A stretch of DNA of 11,990 bases from Gemmatimonadota bacterium (GTDB lineage: Bacteria; Gemmatimonadota; Gemmatimonadetes; Longimicrobiales; Gaopeijiaceae): positions 1 through 11,990 of the forward strand of contig WGEM01000391.1 of assembly GCA_015492755.1 (NCBI GenBank), given 5' to 3'. Positions 6,093-11,990 of this stretch are shown here, piece after piece (positions within the stretch are counted from its first letter, which is position 1; every line of letters begins with the position of its first letter). The notes below the pieces were generated by a model, which was given only the letters and a program-made list of their open reading frames with translations, was not told the DNA's origin and did no database searches. Both the position numbers and the translations under genes were made by a program.

Positions 6093-6476
6093 TCAGGCCT
6101 CGGCACCTTCACCGGAAGCGCCCTCCTCGCTCTGGAAGACGCCGGAGAGGATGAGCGCGCCGCCCGCCAGGGCGAGGTCCTTGAGCACGTTCGGCATCGC
6201 GGCCTGATCTCCGCCCATGAAGCTTCTGAGGTGCACCAGCGTGGCGGTGAGGAGGAGGAAGAGCGCCAGGAGTCGCGTCGCCAGCACCGCCTGCTTGCCC
6301 GTGACGATGGCCACCGCGGCGGCGATGAGGCAGAGGCCGGTGAAGTACACCCAGAAAATCCCGCCCGGAATGGGCACCATGGCCACCATGGCGTCGCCGT
6401 TCATGAAGTGCATGACGCCGAAGACGGCCATGGGCAGAGCAAAGAGGAATCGACCGACCTTGGGCAGAGCATCCAT
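6093..6476 (-). CDS. DoxX-like small integral membrane protein
   Basis: The 127-residue protein has four hydrophobic helices, roughly at 8-26, 38-58, 62-84 and 96-114, with short polar loops and a Glu/Gly-rich tail. The pattern (GRFLFALPMAVFGVMHF start, GxxF then CLIAAAVAIVTGK, LLALFLLLTATLVHL, NVLKDLALAGGALILSG) fits the DoxX/DoxX-like family of inner-membrane proteins. Relatives are linked to thiosulfate:quinone oxidoreductase or to redox stress, but most have no known role, and none is claimed here. The ATG at 6476 is favoured by GGAGG 6 bases upstream; a longer frame from 6512 lacks such a site. It stands alone, divergent from the DinB-like gene, with an AT-rich palindromic region in front. 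Confidence 0.85.
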   Translation of the reverse strand: MDALPKVGRFLFALPMAVFGVMHFMNGDAMVAMVPIPGGIFWVYFTGLCLIAAAVAIVTGKQAVLATRLLALFLLLTATLVHLRSFMGGDQAAMPNVLKDLALAGGALILSGVFQSEEGASGEGAEA

Positions 6477-6510
6477 GGGTATCCTCCGTGGTGTGAGTGG
6501 AACACGCGTC

Positions 6511-6537
6511 AATTCTTAAATCTCGAAGCGTGCTTCG
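6511..6537. promoter_or_regulatory. AT-rich promoter region with palindrome ahead of DoxX-like gene
   Basis: In the 219-base divergent gap, AATTCTTAAAT (6511-6521) is by far the most AT-rich patch. It directly abuts the perfect inverted repeat CGAAGC-GT-GCTTCG (6524-6537). A minus-strand -10 such as TTTAAG could sit here, which would place the palindrome just upstream of the -10, where a repressor or activator would bind. No clear -35 is seen. The rest of the gap to 6695 shows no feature. Confidence 0.3.
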
Positions 6538-6695
6538 CCAGCGGGACGGCCCACGACGGAGTCCCGGTGCGCAGACCCCGCCTTCGCACGCGACCCGAAC
6601 CCGTGATTCCCGCTCACCGGTTCCATCCGGGCGGCCCTCGCGGAGCGGCGCGCGGCGTTGCACTTTGAGCGGGAACCCCCCGACCCTGCACGCCC

Positions 6696-7211
6696 ATGCA
6701 CCCCCACGACCTCATTCGCCGGTTGGAGACGAACGCGCTCATGTTCGATGCGCTCACGCGCGGGGTGAGCGAGGAACAGGCACGTTGGCGTCCCGAGCCC
6801 GGCTCCTGGACGCTCCTGGAAGTGGTGAACCACCTGGCCGACGAGGAGGTGGAGGACTTCCGGCAGCGCGTGGACCTCACGCTCCACCGCCCGGACGAAC
6901 CCTGGCCCCCCATCGATCCCGCGGCGTGGGTGGTGGAGCGCCGCTACAACGAGCGGGCGCTCGCCGAGTCGGTGGAGCGTCTGCTGGCGCGCCGGGACCG
7001 TTCGCTGCGCTGGCTGGGCCGCCTGGAACGTCCGGACTGGAGCCGGAGCTACACGCATCCCCCTCACCAGGGGATGCGTGCGTCGGATCTCCTGGCCTCA
7101 TGGGTGGCCCACGACTACATCCACATTCGACAGCTCGTCCGTCTGCATCGCGACTACATGGTGCGGTGCCTGGCCCCGGACCTCGAGACGGGGTACGCAG
7201 GGAGGTGGTAG
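6696..7211 (+). CDS. DinB-superfamily protein (putative metal-dependent)
   Basis: The 171-residue protein fits the DinB/YfiT-like four-helix-bundle superfamily, whose known members are thiol-dependent transferases or metal-binding proteins induced by stress. Seen: LLEVVNHLADEE at 40-51 with H46, and WVAHDYIHIRQL at 136-147 with H139 and H143, which together form the expected three-histidine metal site. PEPGSWTLLEVVNHL is the usual helix-2 signature. The substrate is unknown; bacillithiol or other low-molecular-weight thiol chemistry is only a family guess. There is no strong ribosome-binding site before the ATG at 6696, but the N-terminal helix begins right there. Its stop overlaps the next gene by 7 bases. 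Confidence 0.87.
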   Translation: MHPHDLIRRLETNALMFDALTRGVSEEQARWRPEPGSWTLLEVVNHLADEEVEDFRQRVDLTLHRPDEPWPPIDPAAWVVERRYNERALAESVERLLARRDRSLRWLGRLERPDWSRSYTHPPHQGMRASDLLASWVAHDYIHIRQLVRLHRDYMVRCLAPDLETGYAGRW

Positions 7212-7951
7212 ACACGCACGTCCGATCCTGCTTCCTCGGGGCCGCGCTGGCGGCCGTCCTTCTCTCCGTCGGGCTGGACGCGCAGGAGCCTGCGGCCACC
7301 CTCGTGCCGGACCGCCCGGGGCTGGGTTCGGGCACGCATGTGGTGGGCCGGGGCGTCGTGCAGCTCGAGGCGGGGATGGAGTTGCAGGGCGGTCGGGGCT
7401 CCGAGCAGTTCACCCTGGGCCAGAGCCTCTTCCGCGTGGGCGTGGCGGGGCTGGAGCTCCGTGTCGCGCCCGGGTCCGTGGTGGTGGTGGAGGAGGAGCT
7501 GGGCCGGGAGGACCCTGAGGTGGGCGTGAAGATTCCGCTGGCGCGGGGAGAGACCCGCGTGTCCGCCATGGCGTCCCTCTCCCTGCCGTGGGGCTCCGAC
7601 GTATTCAGCGCCCGGGAGGAGCGTGTGTCGGCAACACTCCTCCTGGATCGACCGCTCACCGGCCTGTGGGGGCTTTCGGTGAACGCCGGAGCCTCCTTCC
7701 CCGCGTCGGAGCCGGGAGACGCGGGTCTTGCCCTCATCGTGACCCCGTCACGCGCGGTGGACGGCGTGGAGGGGCTCTCCGTGTACGGTGGGTACGCGGG
7801 CTTCTACGACGACGGGAGGAAGGAACACATCCTGGAGGCGGGCGGCGCCTTCCTCTCGGACAGCGATACGCAGTTCGACCTGAATCTGGGCTTCATGACC
7901 AGCAGCGAGCGCCTCTTCGTGGGCGTGGGCGTCTCCCACCGCTGGCGGTGA
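7205..7951 (+). CDS. Secreted outer-membrane beta-barrel-type protein (transporter-like family)
   Basis: The 248-residue protein begins with a signal peptide: basic R7, then FLGAALAAVLLSVGL (10-24), with a likely cleavage after LDA (24-26). The mature start (LVPDRPGLGSGTHVVGRGVVQLEAG) matches the opening of the outer-membrane family grouped with phenol-degradation MetA-like proteins and called transporter in many annotations. After this, alternating strands rich in Gly, Val and aromatic residues continue to the C-terminal RLFVGVGVSHRWR, typical of a barrel end, although its last residue is R rather than F. The substrate is unknown. The GTG at 7205, overlapping the DinB stop (7209-7211), is the only usable start before the signal peptide; GGGAG directly abuts it, so initiation probably depends on ribosomes finishing the upstream gene. 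The exact start is uncertain. Confidence 0.72.
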   Translation: MVDTHVRSCFLGAALAAVLLSVGLDAQEPAATLVPDRPGLGSGTHVVGRGVVQLEAGMELQGGRGSEQFTLGQSLFRVGVAGLELRVAPGSVVVVEEELGREDPEVGVKIPLARGETRVSAMASLSLPWGSDVFSAREERVSATLLLDRPLTGLWGLSVNAGASFPASEPGDAGLALIVTPSRAVDGVEGLSVYGGYAGFYDDGRKEHILEAGGAFLSDSDTQFDLNLGFMTSSERLFVGVGVSHRWR

Positions 7952-7952
7952 C

Positions 7953-7976
7953 GCGGCGCCGCCACCGGCGGGCCGC
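7953..7976. terminator. GC hairpin between convergent genes
   Basis: CCGCC (7959-7963) and GGCGG (7967-7971) pair around ACC, and GCGG (7953-7956) pairs with CCGC (7973-7976) across a small asymmetric internal loop. It fills the whole 25-base gap between the barrel gene and the GGDEF gene. There is no T-run. Confidence 0.4.
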
Positions 7977-8450
7977 TCAGGCCATCTCGATGCCGCCCCC
8001 CGCTTCCTCCGCCGCCCGGAGCGCGCGGTCCGCCGCCTCCAGCAGCTCCGATGACTCCTTCATCTCGGGCCGGTAGGACGCCAGGCCGATGGAGAGCGTG
8101 GACGGTACCACGGGCTCCAGCGCCATCTGCACGCGATCTGCGGCAATGCGGCCCCCCTGGAGGTTCGTGCCCAGAAGGAGCACCACGAACCGGCCGTGGC
8201 CCAGGTAGCCCGCCAGGTCCGAAGTGCGGGTCGTCCGCTGCAGCGTATCCCCGATGCGCCGGAGCCAGTCCGGGTCGCCGGTCTCCAGGTGGTCGGATCC
8301 CACGGAGAGGAGCATGACAGTGAGTGCCACACCCCGGTCTCCCGCCTCGAAGAGGTAGGAATACACCAGCTCGAAGTGCAGCCGGTTGGCGAGCCCCGTG
8401 GGTTGATCGGTGAGGGCTGGATGACCGATTGCATGTTCCCGACCTAGCAT
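7977..8450 (-). CDS. Degenerate GGDEF-domain protein with retained RxxD I-site
   Basis: The 157-residue protein is a lone GGDEF domain, the family of diguanylate cyclases that make cyclic di-GMP. Seen: family start ALTDQPTGLANR (12-23, standard D-x-LTGL-x-NR); SDLAGYLGHGRFVVLLL (77-93), the strand and turn that normally carry GGDEF; and the C-terminal SIGLASY and LLEAADRALRAAEEAG blocks. The signature has become GHGRF (84-88), losing the catalytic acidic residue, and the metal-binding Asp of the second strand (usual DxDxFK) is replaced in LLSVGSDHL. RTSD at 75-78 stands exactly five residues before the signature, the place of the inhibitory I-site. Catalysis is therefore very unlikely, while cyclic di-GMP binding is possible. 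There is no sensor domain or membrane segment. GGAG 6 bases before the ATG at 8450 supports the start. Confidence 0.87.
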   Translation of the reverse strand: MLGREHAIGHPALTDQPTGLANRLHFELVYSYLFEAGDRGVALTVMLLSVGSDHLETGDPDWLRRIGDTLQRTTRTSDLAGYLGHGRFVVLLLGTNLQGGRIAADRVQMALEPVVPSTLSIGLASYRPEMKESSELLEAADRALRAAEEAGGGIEMA

Positions 8451-8486
8451 CGAACGCTCCGCGTCTGTGCGTCTGGGGGCCGCACC

Positions 8487-8515
8487 ATGCTACACGCTCC
8501 CGCGGGGTGCGTCAC
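8487..8515 (-). promoter_or_regulatory. Candidate promoter of the GGDEF gene
   Basis: On the minus strand GTGACG (plus coordinates 8510-8515) and TAGCAT (8487-8492) are separated by exactly 17 bases, each four of six to the sigma-70 consensus. A start near 8480 would give a leader of about 30 bases containing the GGAG ribosome-binding site. Confidence 0.35.
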
Positions 8516-8527
8516 CCCCCGGGGTGA
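8512..8527. promoter_or_regulatory. Palindrome overlapping the -35 region, operator candidate
   Basis: TCACCCC (8512-8518) and GGGGTGA (8521-8527) form a perfect inverted repeat with a 2-base centre, overlapping the candidate -35 box of the GGDEF gene. A further GGGGTG copy (8504-8509) faces the left arm, so the site could also fold as an alternative hairpin. The rest of the 203-base divergent gap carries no other visible feature apart from the ribosome-binding site for the tRNA deacylase. Confidence 0.3.
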
Positions 8528-8653
8528 GGTTTTCTCCGCGGCCACACGCCGCCACCTTCCATCCATGTGGATGCGCACCGATTCCCGTGCGTCCGCCGCC
8601 GCCCCGGTCGACGGCGCCCTCGCCGGCACTCCGGCGGAGGAGAGCTCCGGTCG

Positions 8654-9199
8654 ATGACGGAAGAAGGTGGCGCGCGCCGTCCGTGGACGCCGGAGGAGCT
8701 CCTGGCGTACCTGGAGTCCCTCGGCGCCGACACCCGGACCCACGCCCATCCACCGGTGTTCACGGTGGCGGAGGCCCGCCGGCACCGCGGGTCGCTCCCC
8801 GGCGCGCATACCAAGAACCTCTTCCTCCGTGACAAGAAGGGAGCGATGTGGCTCGTGGTGGTGCTGGAGGACCGCACGGTGGATCTCAAGGAGCTGGCGC
8901 GTCGCCTGGGACACAGACGCTTTTCGTTCGGGAGCGCCCAGCGCCTCATGCGGGTCCTGGGGGTGGTGCCGGGCGCGGTGACGCCCTTCGCGGTGGTCAA
9001 CGACCGGGAGGGTGCGGTCCGGGTGGCGCTGGATCGGGGCCTTCAGGCCTTCGACGTGTGGAACTTTCATCCGCTGGATAACGCGCGCACGACGTCGATC
9101 CGCGCGGCGGACATGCTGCGGTTTCTGCGTGAGACGGGTCACGACCCCGTCTGGGTGGAGGTGCCGTCGCAGGCTGAGGCCCCGGACGACGGCGAATGA
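8654..9199 (+). CDS. YbaK/ProX-type aminoacyl-tRNA deacylase
   Basis: The 181-residue protein matches the stand-alone ProXp-ala/PrdX branch of the YbaK/ProX family, which hydrolyses alanine wrongly attached to tRNA(Pro) and so protects translation accuracy in the cytoplasm. Seen: [14 protein letters not shown] (11-24); [10 protein letters not shown] (32-41); the substrate-pocket lysine K54 in [12 protein letters not shown] (52-63); [17 protein letters not shown] (91-107); VTPFAVVND (109-117); and [13 protein letters not shown] (137-149). Length is close to the usual 165-185, and all expected family blocks are present. The ATG at 8654 is chosen because GGAGGAGAG (8636-8644) lies 9 bases before it and the longer frame from 8567 is Arg-rich non-homologous sequence. 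It is transcribed alone, divergent from the GGDEF gene and convergent with the amidase (15-base gap). Deacylase substrate choice within the family is inferred. Confidence 0.9.
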   Translation: MTEEGGARRPWTPEELLAYLESLGADTRTHAHPPVFTVAEARRHRGSLPGAHTKNLFLRDKKGAMWLVVVLEDRTVDLKELARRLGHRRFSFGSAQRLMRVLGVVPGAVTPFAVVNDREGAVRVALDRGLQAFDVWNFHPLDNARTTSIRAADMLRFLRETGHDPVWVEVPSQAEAPDDGE

Positions 9200-9214
9200 C
9201 CATGGCCGGGGCGC

Positions 9215-10715
9215 TCAGGCCCCCGCGTCCACGTCCGGCGCCGGCCCGGCTCCGGCGAGCGGCGGGAGTCGGCGGAACCAGGGCCGGGCCTCCTCCAGTT
9301 GTCCCGCCAGCCGGAAGAGGGTGTCCTCGGCGCCGAACCGCCCCACGAAGTGCGTGCCCACGGGCAGGCCCGCGTCGTTCCAGAACAGGGGCACGGACAT
9401 GGCGGGGTGGCCTGTCACGTTGAAGACCGGCGTCCAGGGGGTGAAGTCGAAGGCGTGCTCCGCGGCCTGCTCCAGGAGGCCCGCGGCGCGGATGAGGCGC
9501 CCCGACCCGAAGGCCCCCAACAGCCGCAGCAACGCCTCCTCGCTCCGGCTGGGCGCCAGCGCTCCGATCTTCACCGGCGGCGCGGCGAGCGTGGGCGTGA
9601 GGAGCACGTCGTAGCGGTGGAAGAACGGGCCCAGCGCCCTCCCGGTGCGGTCCATGGTCCGGAGCGCTGAAGCGTACGCTCCGGCCGGGATCGCGCGCCC
9701 CAGGAGCGCCAGCGCCCACGTGGCGGGTTCGAGCTCGCTCCGGCGCGTCGGCGAGGTCCGCGGCCAGCTCGGAGGAGACCATGAGGAGGAACGCCCGGGC
9801 CAGCGCGTCGCCGTCCACGGGTGGGGCGTCCTCCGTGACCTCGTGCCCCAGCTCTTCCAGGAGCTCCGCCGCGTCGTGGACCGCCGCCACGCAGTCGGGG
9901 GCGACCCGGCCCCCCAGCATGGGGCGGGTGGTCCAGGCCACGCGCAGGCGCGGAGGGGGCGCCCCCACCTCGTCGGCGTACGGCCGGGTGGGGGGAGGGA
10001 TGACGTAGGGAGCCCCCGGATCCGGGCCCTGCAGCGCATCCAGCATGCGCGCGCTGTCCCGCACGGAGCGCGTCAGGACGTGCTCCACCACCGCGCCGCC
10101 CCAGATCTCCCCGTAATCGGGTCCGGTGGGGACGCGCCCGCGGGTGGGCTTCAGGCCGAAGAGTCCGCAGCAGGACGCCGGAATCCGGATGGACCCTCCG
10201 CCGTCGCCTCCGCCGGCCGCGGGCACCACCCCCGCCGCCACCGCGGCGGCGGATCCGCCGCTGGAGCCGCCGGGCGTACGGGTCAGGTCCCACGGATTGC
10301 GGCACGGGCCCCACAACCGGGGCTCGGTGAAGGGGGTGAGCCCCCACTCGGGGCAGTTGGTCTTGCCCACCAGGACGACGCCTGCCTGCCGCAGCCGCCG
10401 CACCACCTCGCTGTCGTGGTCCATGGGAACGTCACGGAGGAGCCGACTTCCCGCAGACGTGGGATGGCCCTTCACATGAGAAAGGAGATCCTTCACCAGG
10501 AAGGGGACTCCTGCGAACGGACCGTCTCCCGGCGGATTGGCGGCGCGCGTCCGCGCCTCGTCGTCCATGATGCGGACCACGGCGTTGATGTGTGGGTTCA
10601 CCCGCTCCATCTGCCGGAGGGCCAGCTCCAGGAGTTCCGTGGGGGTCACGTCGCCGGTGCGCACCCGCCCCGCCAGCGCGGTGGCGTCATGCTGCAGATA
10701 CTCGTCGCGTGTCAT
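9215..10715 (-). CDS. Amidase-signature hydrolase, coding frame broken by one frameshift near 9740
   Basis: The amidase-signature family hydrolyses amide bonds with a Ser-cisSer-Lys triad. All are in the first part, from the ATG at 10715 (AGAGG 8 bases upstream): K75 in FLVKDL, S151 in [11 protein letters not shown] (150-160) and nucleophile S175 in [14 protein letters not shown] (168-181), with the 24-residue spacing typical of the family. The part ending the gene ([43 protein letters not shown], stop 9215-9217) is in another frame. Reading must skip one base between about 9733 and 9750, within or beside GCGCCGGAGCGAGCTCGAAC on the minus strand. The 5' frame otherwise runs on into non-homologous sequence beyond 9215. 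The C-terminal half resembles 6-aminohexanoate-cyclic-dimer hydrolases and aryl-acylamidases. The lost base could be an assembly error or a real mutation; if real, the gene is a pseudogene. Confidence 0.88.
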
Positions 10716-10777
10716 CCGGGGGACCTCTGTGGGGATGTCGTGTCAGGTGGGGTCGGGTCGGGGATCCTCCGCTGCAC

Positions 10778-10858
10778 TCAGCCACCCGCCAGCGCGCGCT
10801 GAAGCTCCTCCAGCATCTGACGTGCGGCGGGACGCTTCCGCCGCCCCAGCGGCGCCAC
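10778..10858 (-). other. Possible 26-residue reading frame in the gap behind the VOC gene
   Basis: Between the amidase and the VOC remnant (10716-10912) the minus strand holds a GTG-started frame of 26 codons ending QMLEELQRALAGG, preceded by GAGGCGGAG. It is in the same frame as the VOC remnant, separated from it only by the stop at 10913-10915. The helix-like end looks coding, but the frame is too short to judge and could be the tail of an older, longer gene. Nothing else is seen in this gap except the amidase ribosome-binding site. Confidence 0.18.
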
Positions 10859-10912
10859 CTCCGCCTCACCGGCGTCGCGCGCCTGGGAGCGGGACGGCGC
10901 CCACAGACACGG

Positions 10913-11200
10913 TCAGGCGCGTAGAGGAGCCATGCGGACTGCGGCATCTCCGGCGGGCTGGTACGCGGCGAAGACGGCACCCTGGGGGTCGCGGATCACG
11001 GCGATGGAGCCCACCTCAGGGAGCTGCATCACCTCCCCGATGGGTTGCTCTCCGTTCGTCCACATGGTGTAGGGCTTCTCCCCCCCGTCCCACACGGCGG
11101 TGCCCCAACCCACCACCTCGCCGTAGAAGCGGGCGGCGCCCTCCGGCTCCGTCGTCATCAGTTCGTGTCAGTAGATGCGGCCCAGCGGCGCGCTGCCCAT
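10913..11200 (-). pseudogene. VOC/glyoxalase-family gene, decayed by an in-frame stop and an internal deletion
   Basis: The intact start is an ATG at 11200 with a very strong ribosome-binding site (GGGAGGAGG, 6 bases upstream). Codons read MGSAPLGRIY, then TGA at 11168-11170, then HELMTTEPEGAARFYGEVVGW, the typical opening of vicinal-oxygen-chelate proteins, in which the TGA position is normally Trp (TGG). After PIGEVMQLPE the family block of roughly 40 residues containing the second beta-alpha unit is missing, and the sequence jumps in frame to VGSIAVIRDPQGAVFAAYQP (junction near 11014). Translation could restart at the ATG at 11158, giving 81 residues, but the fold would be incomplete. Selenocysteine at the TGA is not supported: the family has Trp there. 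It lies downstream of the Ig-like lipoprotein gene on the same strand. Confidence 0.78.
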
Positions 11201-11338
11201 CGTCGTCCTCCTCCCTGTGTGTACCGGACTGCCGGAGACCCACCGCCGCGGGGCGAGGCATGGCTGCGTTCACCGTCCGCAGGGGTCTTCCGATCCGAAG
11301 GACTCCAAGATAGCGCCGCCGGGGTGCGCGCGCCTCCG

Positions 11339-11990
11339 TCAGCGGTTGCCGGCCACCCGGGCCAGCACGGTGTCCCGGAGCGCGCCGTGCGCCACGAAGA
11401 GCTCGGTCTCGCCCGGCTGGCGGGCCGCCGCCAGGCCGGCGGGCGTGACGAACACCACCTCGGGGTTTGCGGACGTCCACTGCACCGGCGCCCCGGGGAT
11501 GGTGTCGCCGGTGGCGAAGAGTACCGCCGCCGAAAGACGGGCGGTGTCGCCCACGTGCTGGAAGCGGATGGTGCGCTCCCCGGCGCGCACGAAGGCAGGG
11601 ATGGGGCTCAACGGGATCTCCGCGGAGGTGGGTGCGCCGATCTGGATCCGGATCACCCTGACTCCTTTGAAGAGGGCCTTGTCATTGAAGCGCAGCTCGG
11701 CGGCCACCCCCAGCGCCCGGACGCGTTCCCTGGTATCGAGACGCAGGCGCACGCGTTTGACGCCGTCCACGTCCACCACGCGCACGAGGGTGTCGCGGCG
11801 GGCGCTGTCGGGCCGGATGAACTGCAGGTAGGCCCGGTTGATCCGCGAGAAGGCCCTGGACACCCCGTCCCCCGAAGCGTCCACCTGGAATGAAACCGCC
11901 ACCTCGGGCCCGGCGGGCGCGGGCTCCGTGAGGAGCGCGTCACACCCCGTCAGCCCCGCCAGCAGCGCAGCCGACCACAGTGCCCTACCC
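11339..11990 (-). CDS. Lipoprotein with a C-terminal bacterial Ig-like domain, 5' end outside window
   Basis: The frame is open from the window edge to a TGA at 11339-11341, with 216 visible residues; only the start codon and a few residues are missing. The visible N-terminus is the end of a signal peptide, ALWSAALLAGLTGC, whose lipobox LTGC places the lipidated cysteine at visible residue 16. The following TEPAPAGPE is a linker. A first region (about 30-130) is rich in strands with no family I recognise. The last part (about 134-213) has the bacterial Ig-like (Big_2-type) pattern: VGDTARLSA, GAPVQWTSANPEVVFVTPAGLAAARQPGETELFV, ALRDTVLARV. It should sit on the periplasmic or cell-surface side of a membrane, as an adhesion or structural protein by family analogy. 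No promoter is in view. Confidence 0.75.
   Translation of the reverse strand, partial: GRALWSAALLAGLTGCDALLTEPAPAGPEVAVSFQVDASGDGVSRAFSRINRAYLQFIRPDSARRDTLVRVVDVDGVKRVRLRLDTRERVRALGVAAELRFNDKALFKGVRVIRIQIGAPTSAEIPLSPIPAFVRAGERTIRFQHVGDTARLSAAVLFATGDTIPGAPVQWTSANPEVVFVTPAGLAAARQPGETELFVAHGALRDTVLARVAGNR

Noticed and set aside
6087..6100. GGGCCTTCAGGCCT occurs here and again near 9037, a possible repeat element
   Set aside because: Only 14 bases, inside two unrelated contexts (a stop region and a coding region), with no longer similarity around it; chance in GC-rich DNA.
8997..9214. Continuation of the amidase first frame past the second-frame stop
   Set aside because: It is Pro/Arg-rich shadow sequence running over the 3' end of the tRNA deacylase; the conserved amidase C-terminus lies in the other frame.
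1..11990. CRISPR array, tRNA genes, insertion sequences, phage or defence genes
   Set aside because: No regularly spaced repeats, cloverleaf with a GTTCRA-type arm, transposase, integrase or nuclease-type gene was seen.

Overview
The window is GC-rich, densely packed chromosomal DNA of a Gram-negative-type bacterium. A lipoprotein signal (LTGC), a predicted outer-membrane barrel protein and many small stand-alone genes (DinB-like, DoxX-like, cupin, VOC) would fit Gemmatimonadota or a similar soil or aquatic lineage. That placement is an inference from gene content and composition, because no rRNA or other marker gene is present. TGA is the commonest stop codon and Trp is encoded by TGG, so the genetic code is standard.

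Layout, left to right. (1) 1-757, minus strand: a short conserved-type hypothetical cut by the window edge, behind a DsbA/HCCA-isomerase-like thioredoxin-fold protein. (2) 838-2028, plus: a class I aspartate-type aminotransferase whose end overlaps (2) the tail-to-tail neighbour by 14 bases. (3) 2015-3438, minus: a low-molecular-weight phosphotyrosine phosphatase followed by a fructosamine-kinase-family protein, a plausible two-enzyme protein-deglycation pair. (4) 3516-5198, plus: an RhlE-type DEAD-box RNA helicase and a co-transcribed hypothetical. (5) 5199-5650: a gene-free stretch of about 450 bases with strong RNA secondary structure and a textbook intrinsic terminator, a candidate noncoding RNA or leader. 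(6) 5651-6476: a small cupin (plus) and a DoxX-like membrane protein (minus), separated by a 14-bp perfect hairpin. (7) 6696-7951, plus: a DinB-superfamily protein overlapping a secreted barrel-type protein. (8) 7977-8450, minus: a degenerate GGDEF protein that keeps the RxxD inhibitory-site motif. (9) 8654-9199, plus: a YbaK/ProX-type aminoacyl-tRNA deacylase. (10) 9215-10715, minus: an amidase-signature hydrolase split over two frames. (11) 10913-11200, minus: a decayed VOC/glyoxalase-family gene with an in-frame stop and an internal deletion. (12) 11339-11990, minus: a lipoprotein with a bacterial Ig-like domain, cut by the window edge.

The genes do not form one pathway. They look like ordinary housekeeping and accessory functions in one- or two-gene units with many convergent and divergent junctions. 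I saw no CRISPR array, tRNA, rRNA, insertion sequence, integrase, phage gene or recognisable defence cassette. The most interesting items are the structured intergenic RNA candidate, the GGDEF remnant as a possible c-di-GMP receptor, the phosphatase/kinase deglycation pair, and two damaged genes close together near the right end.
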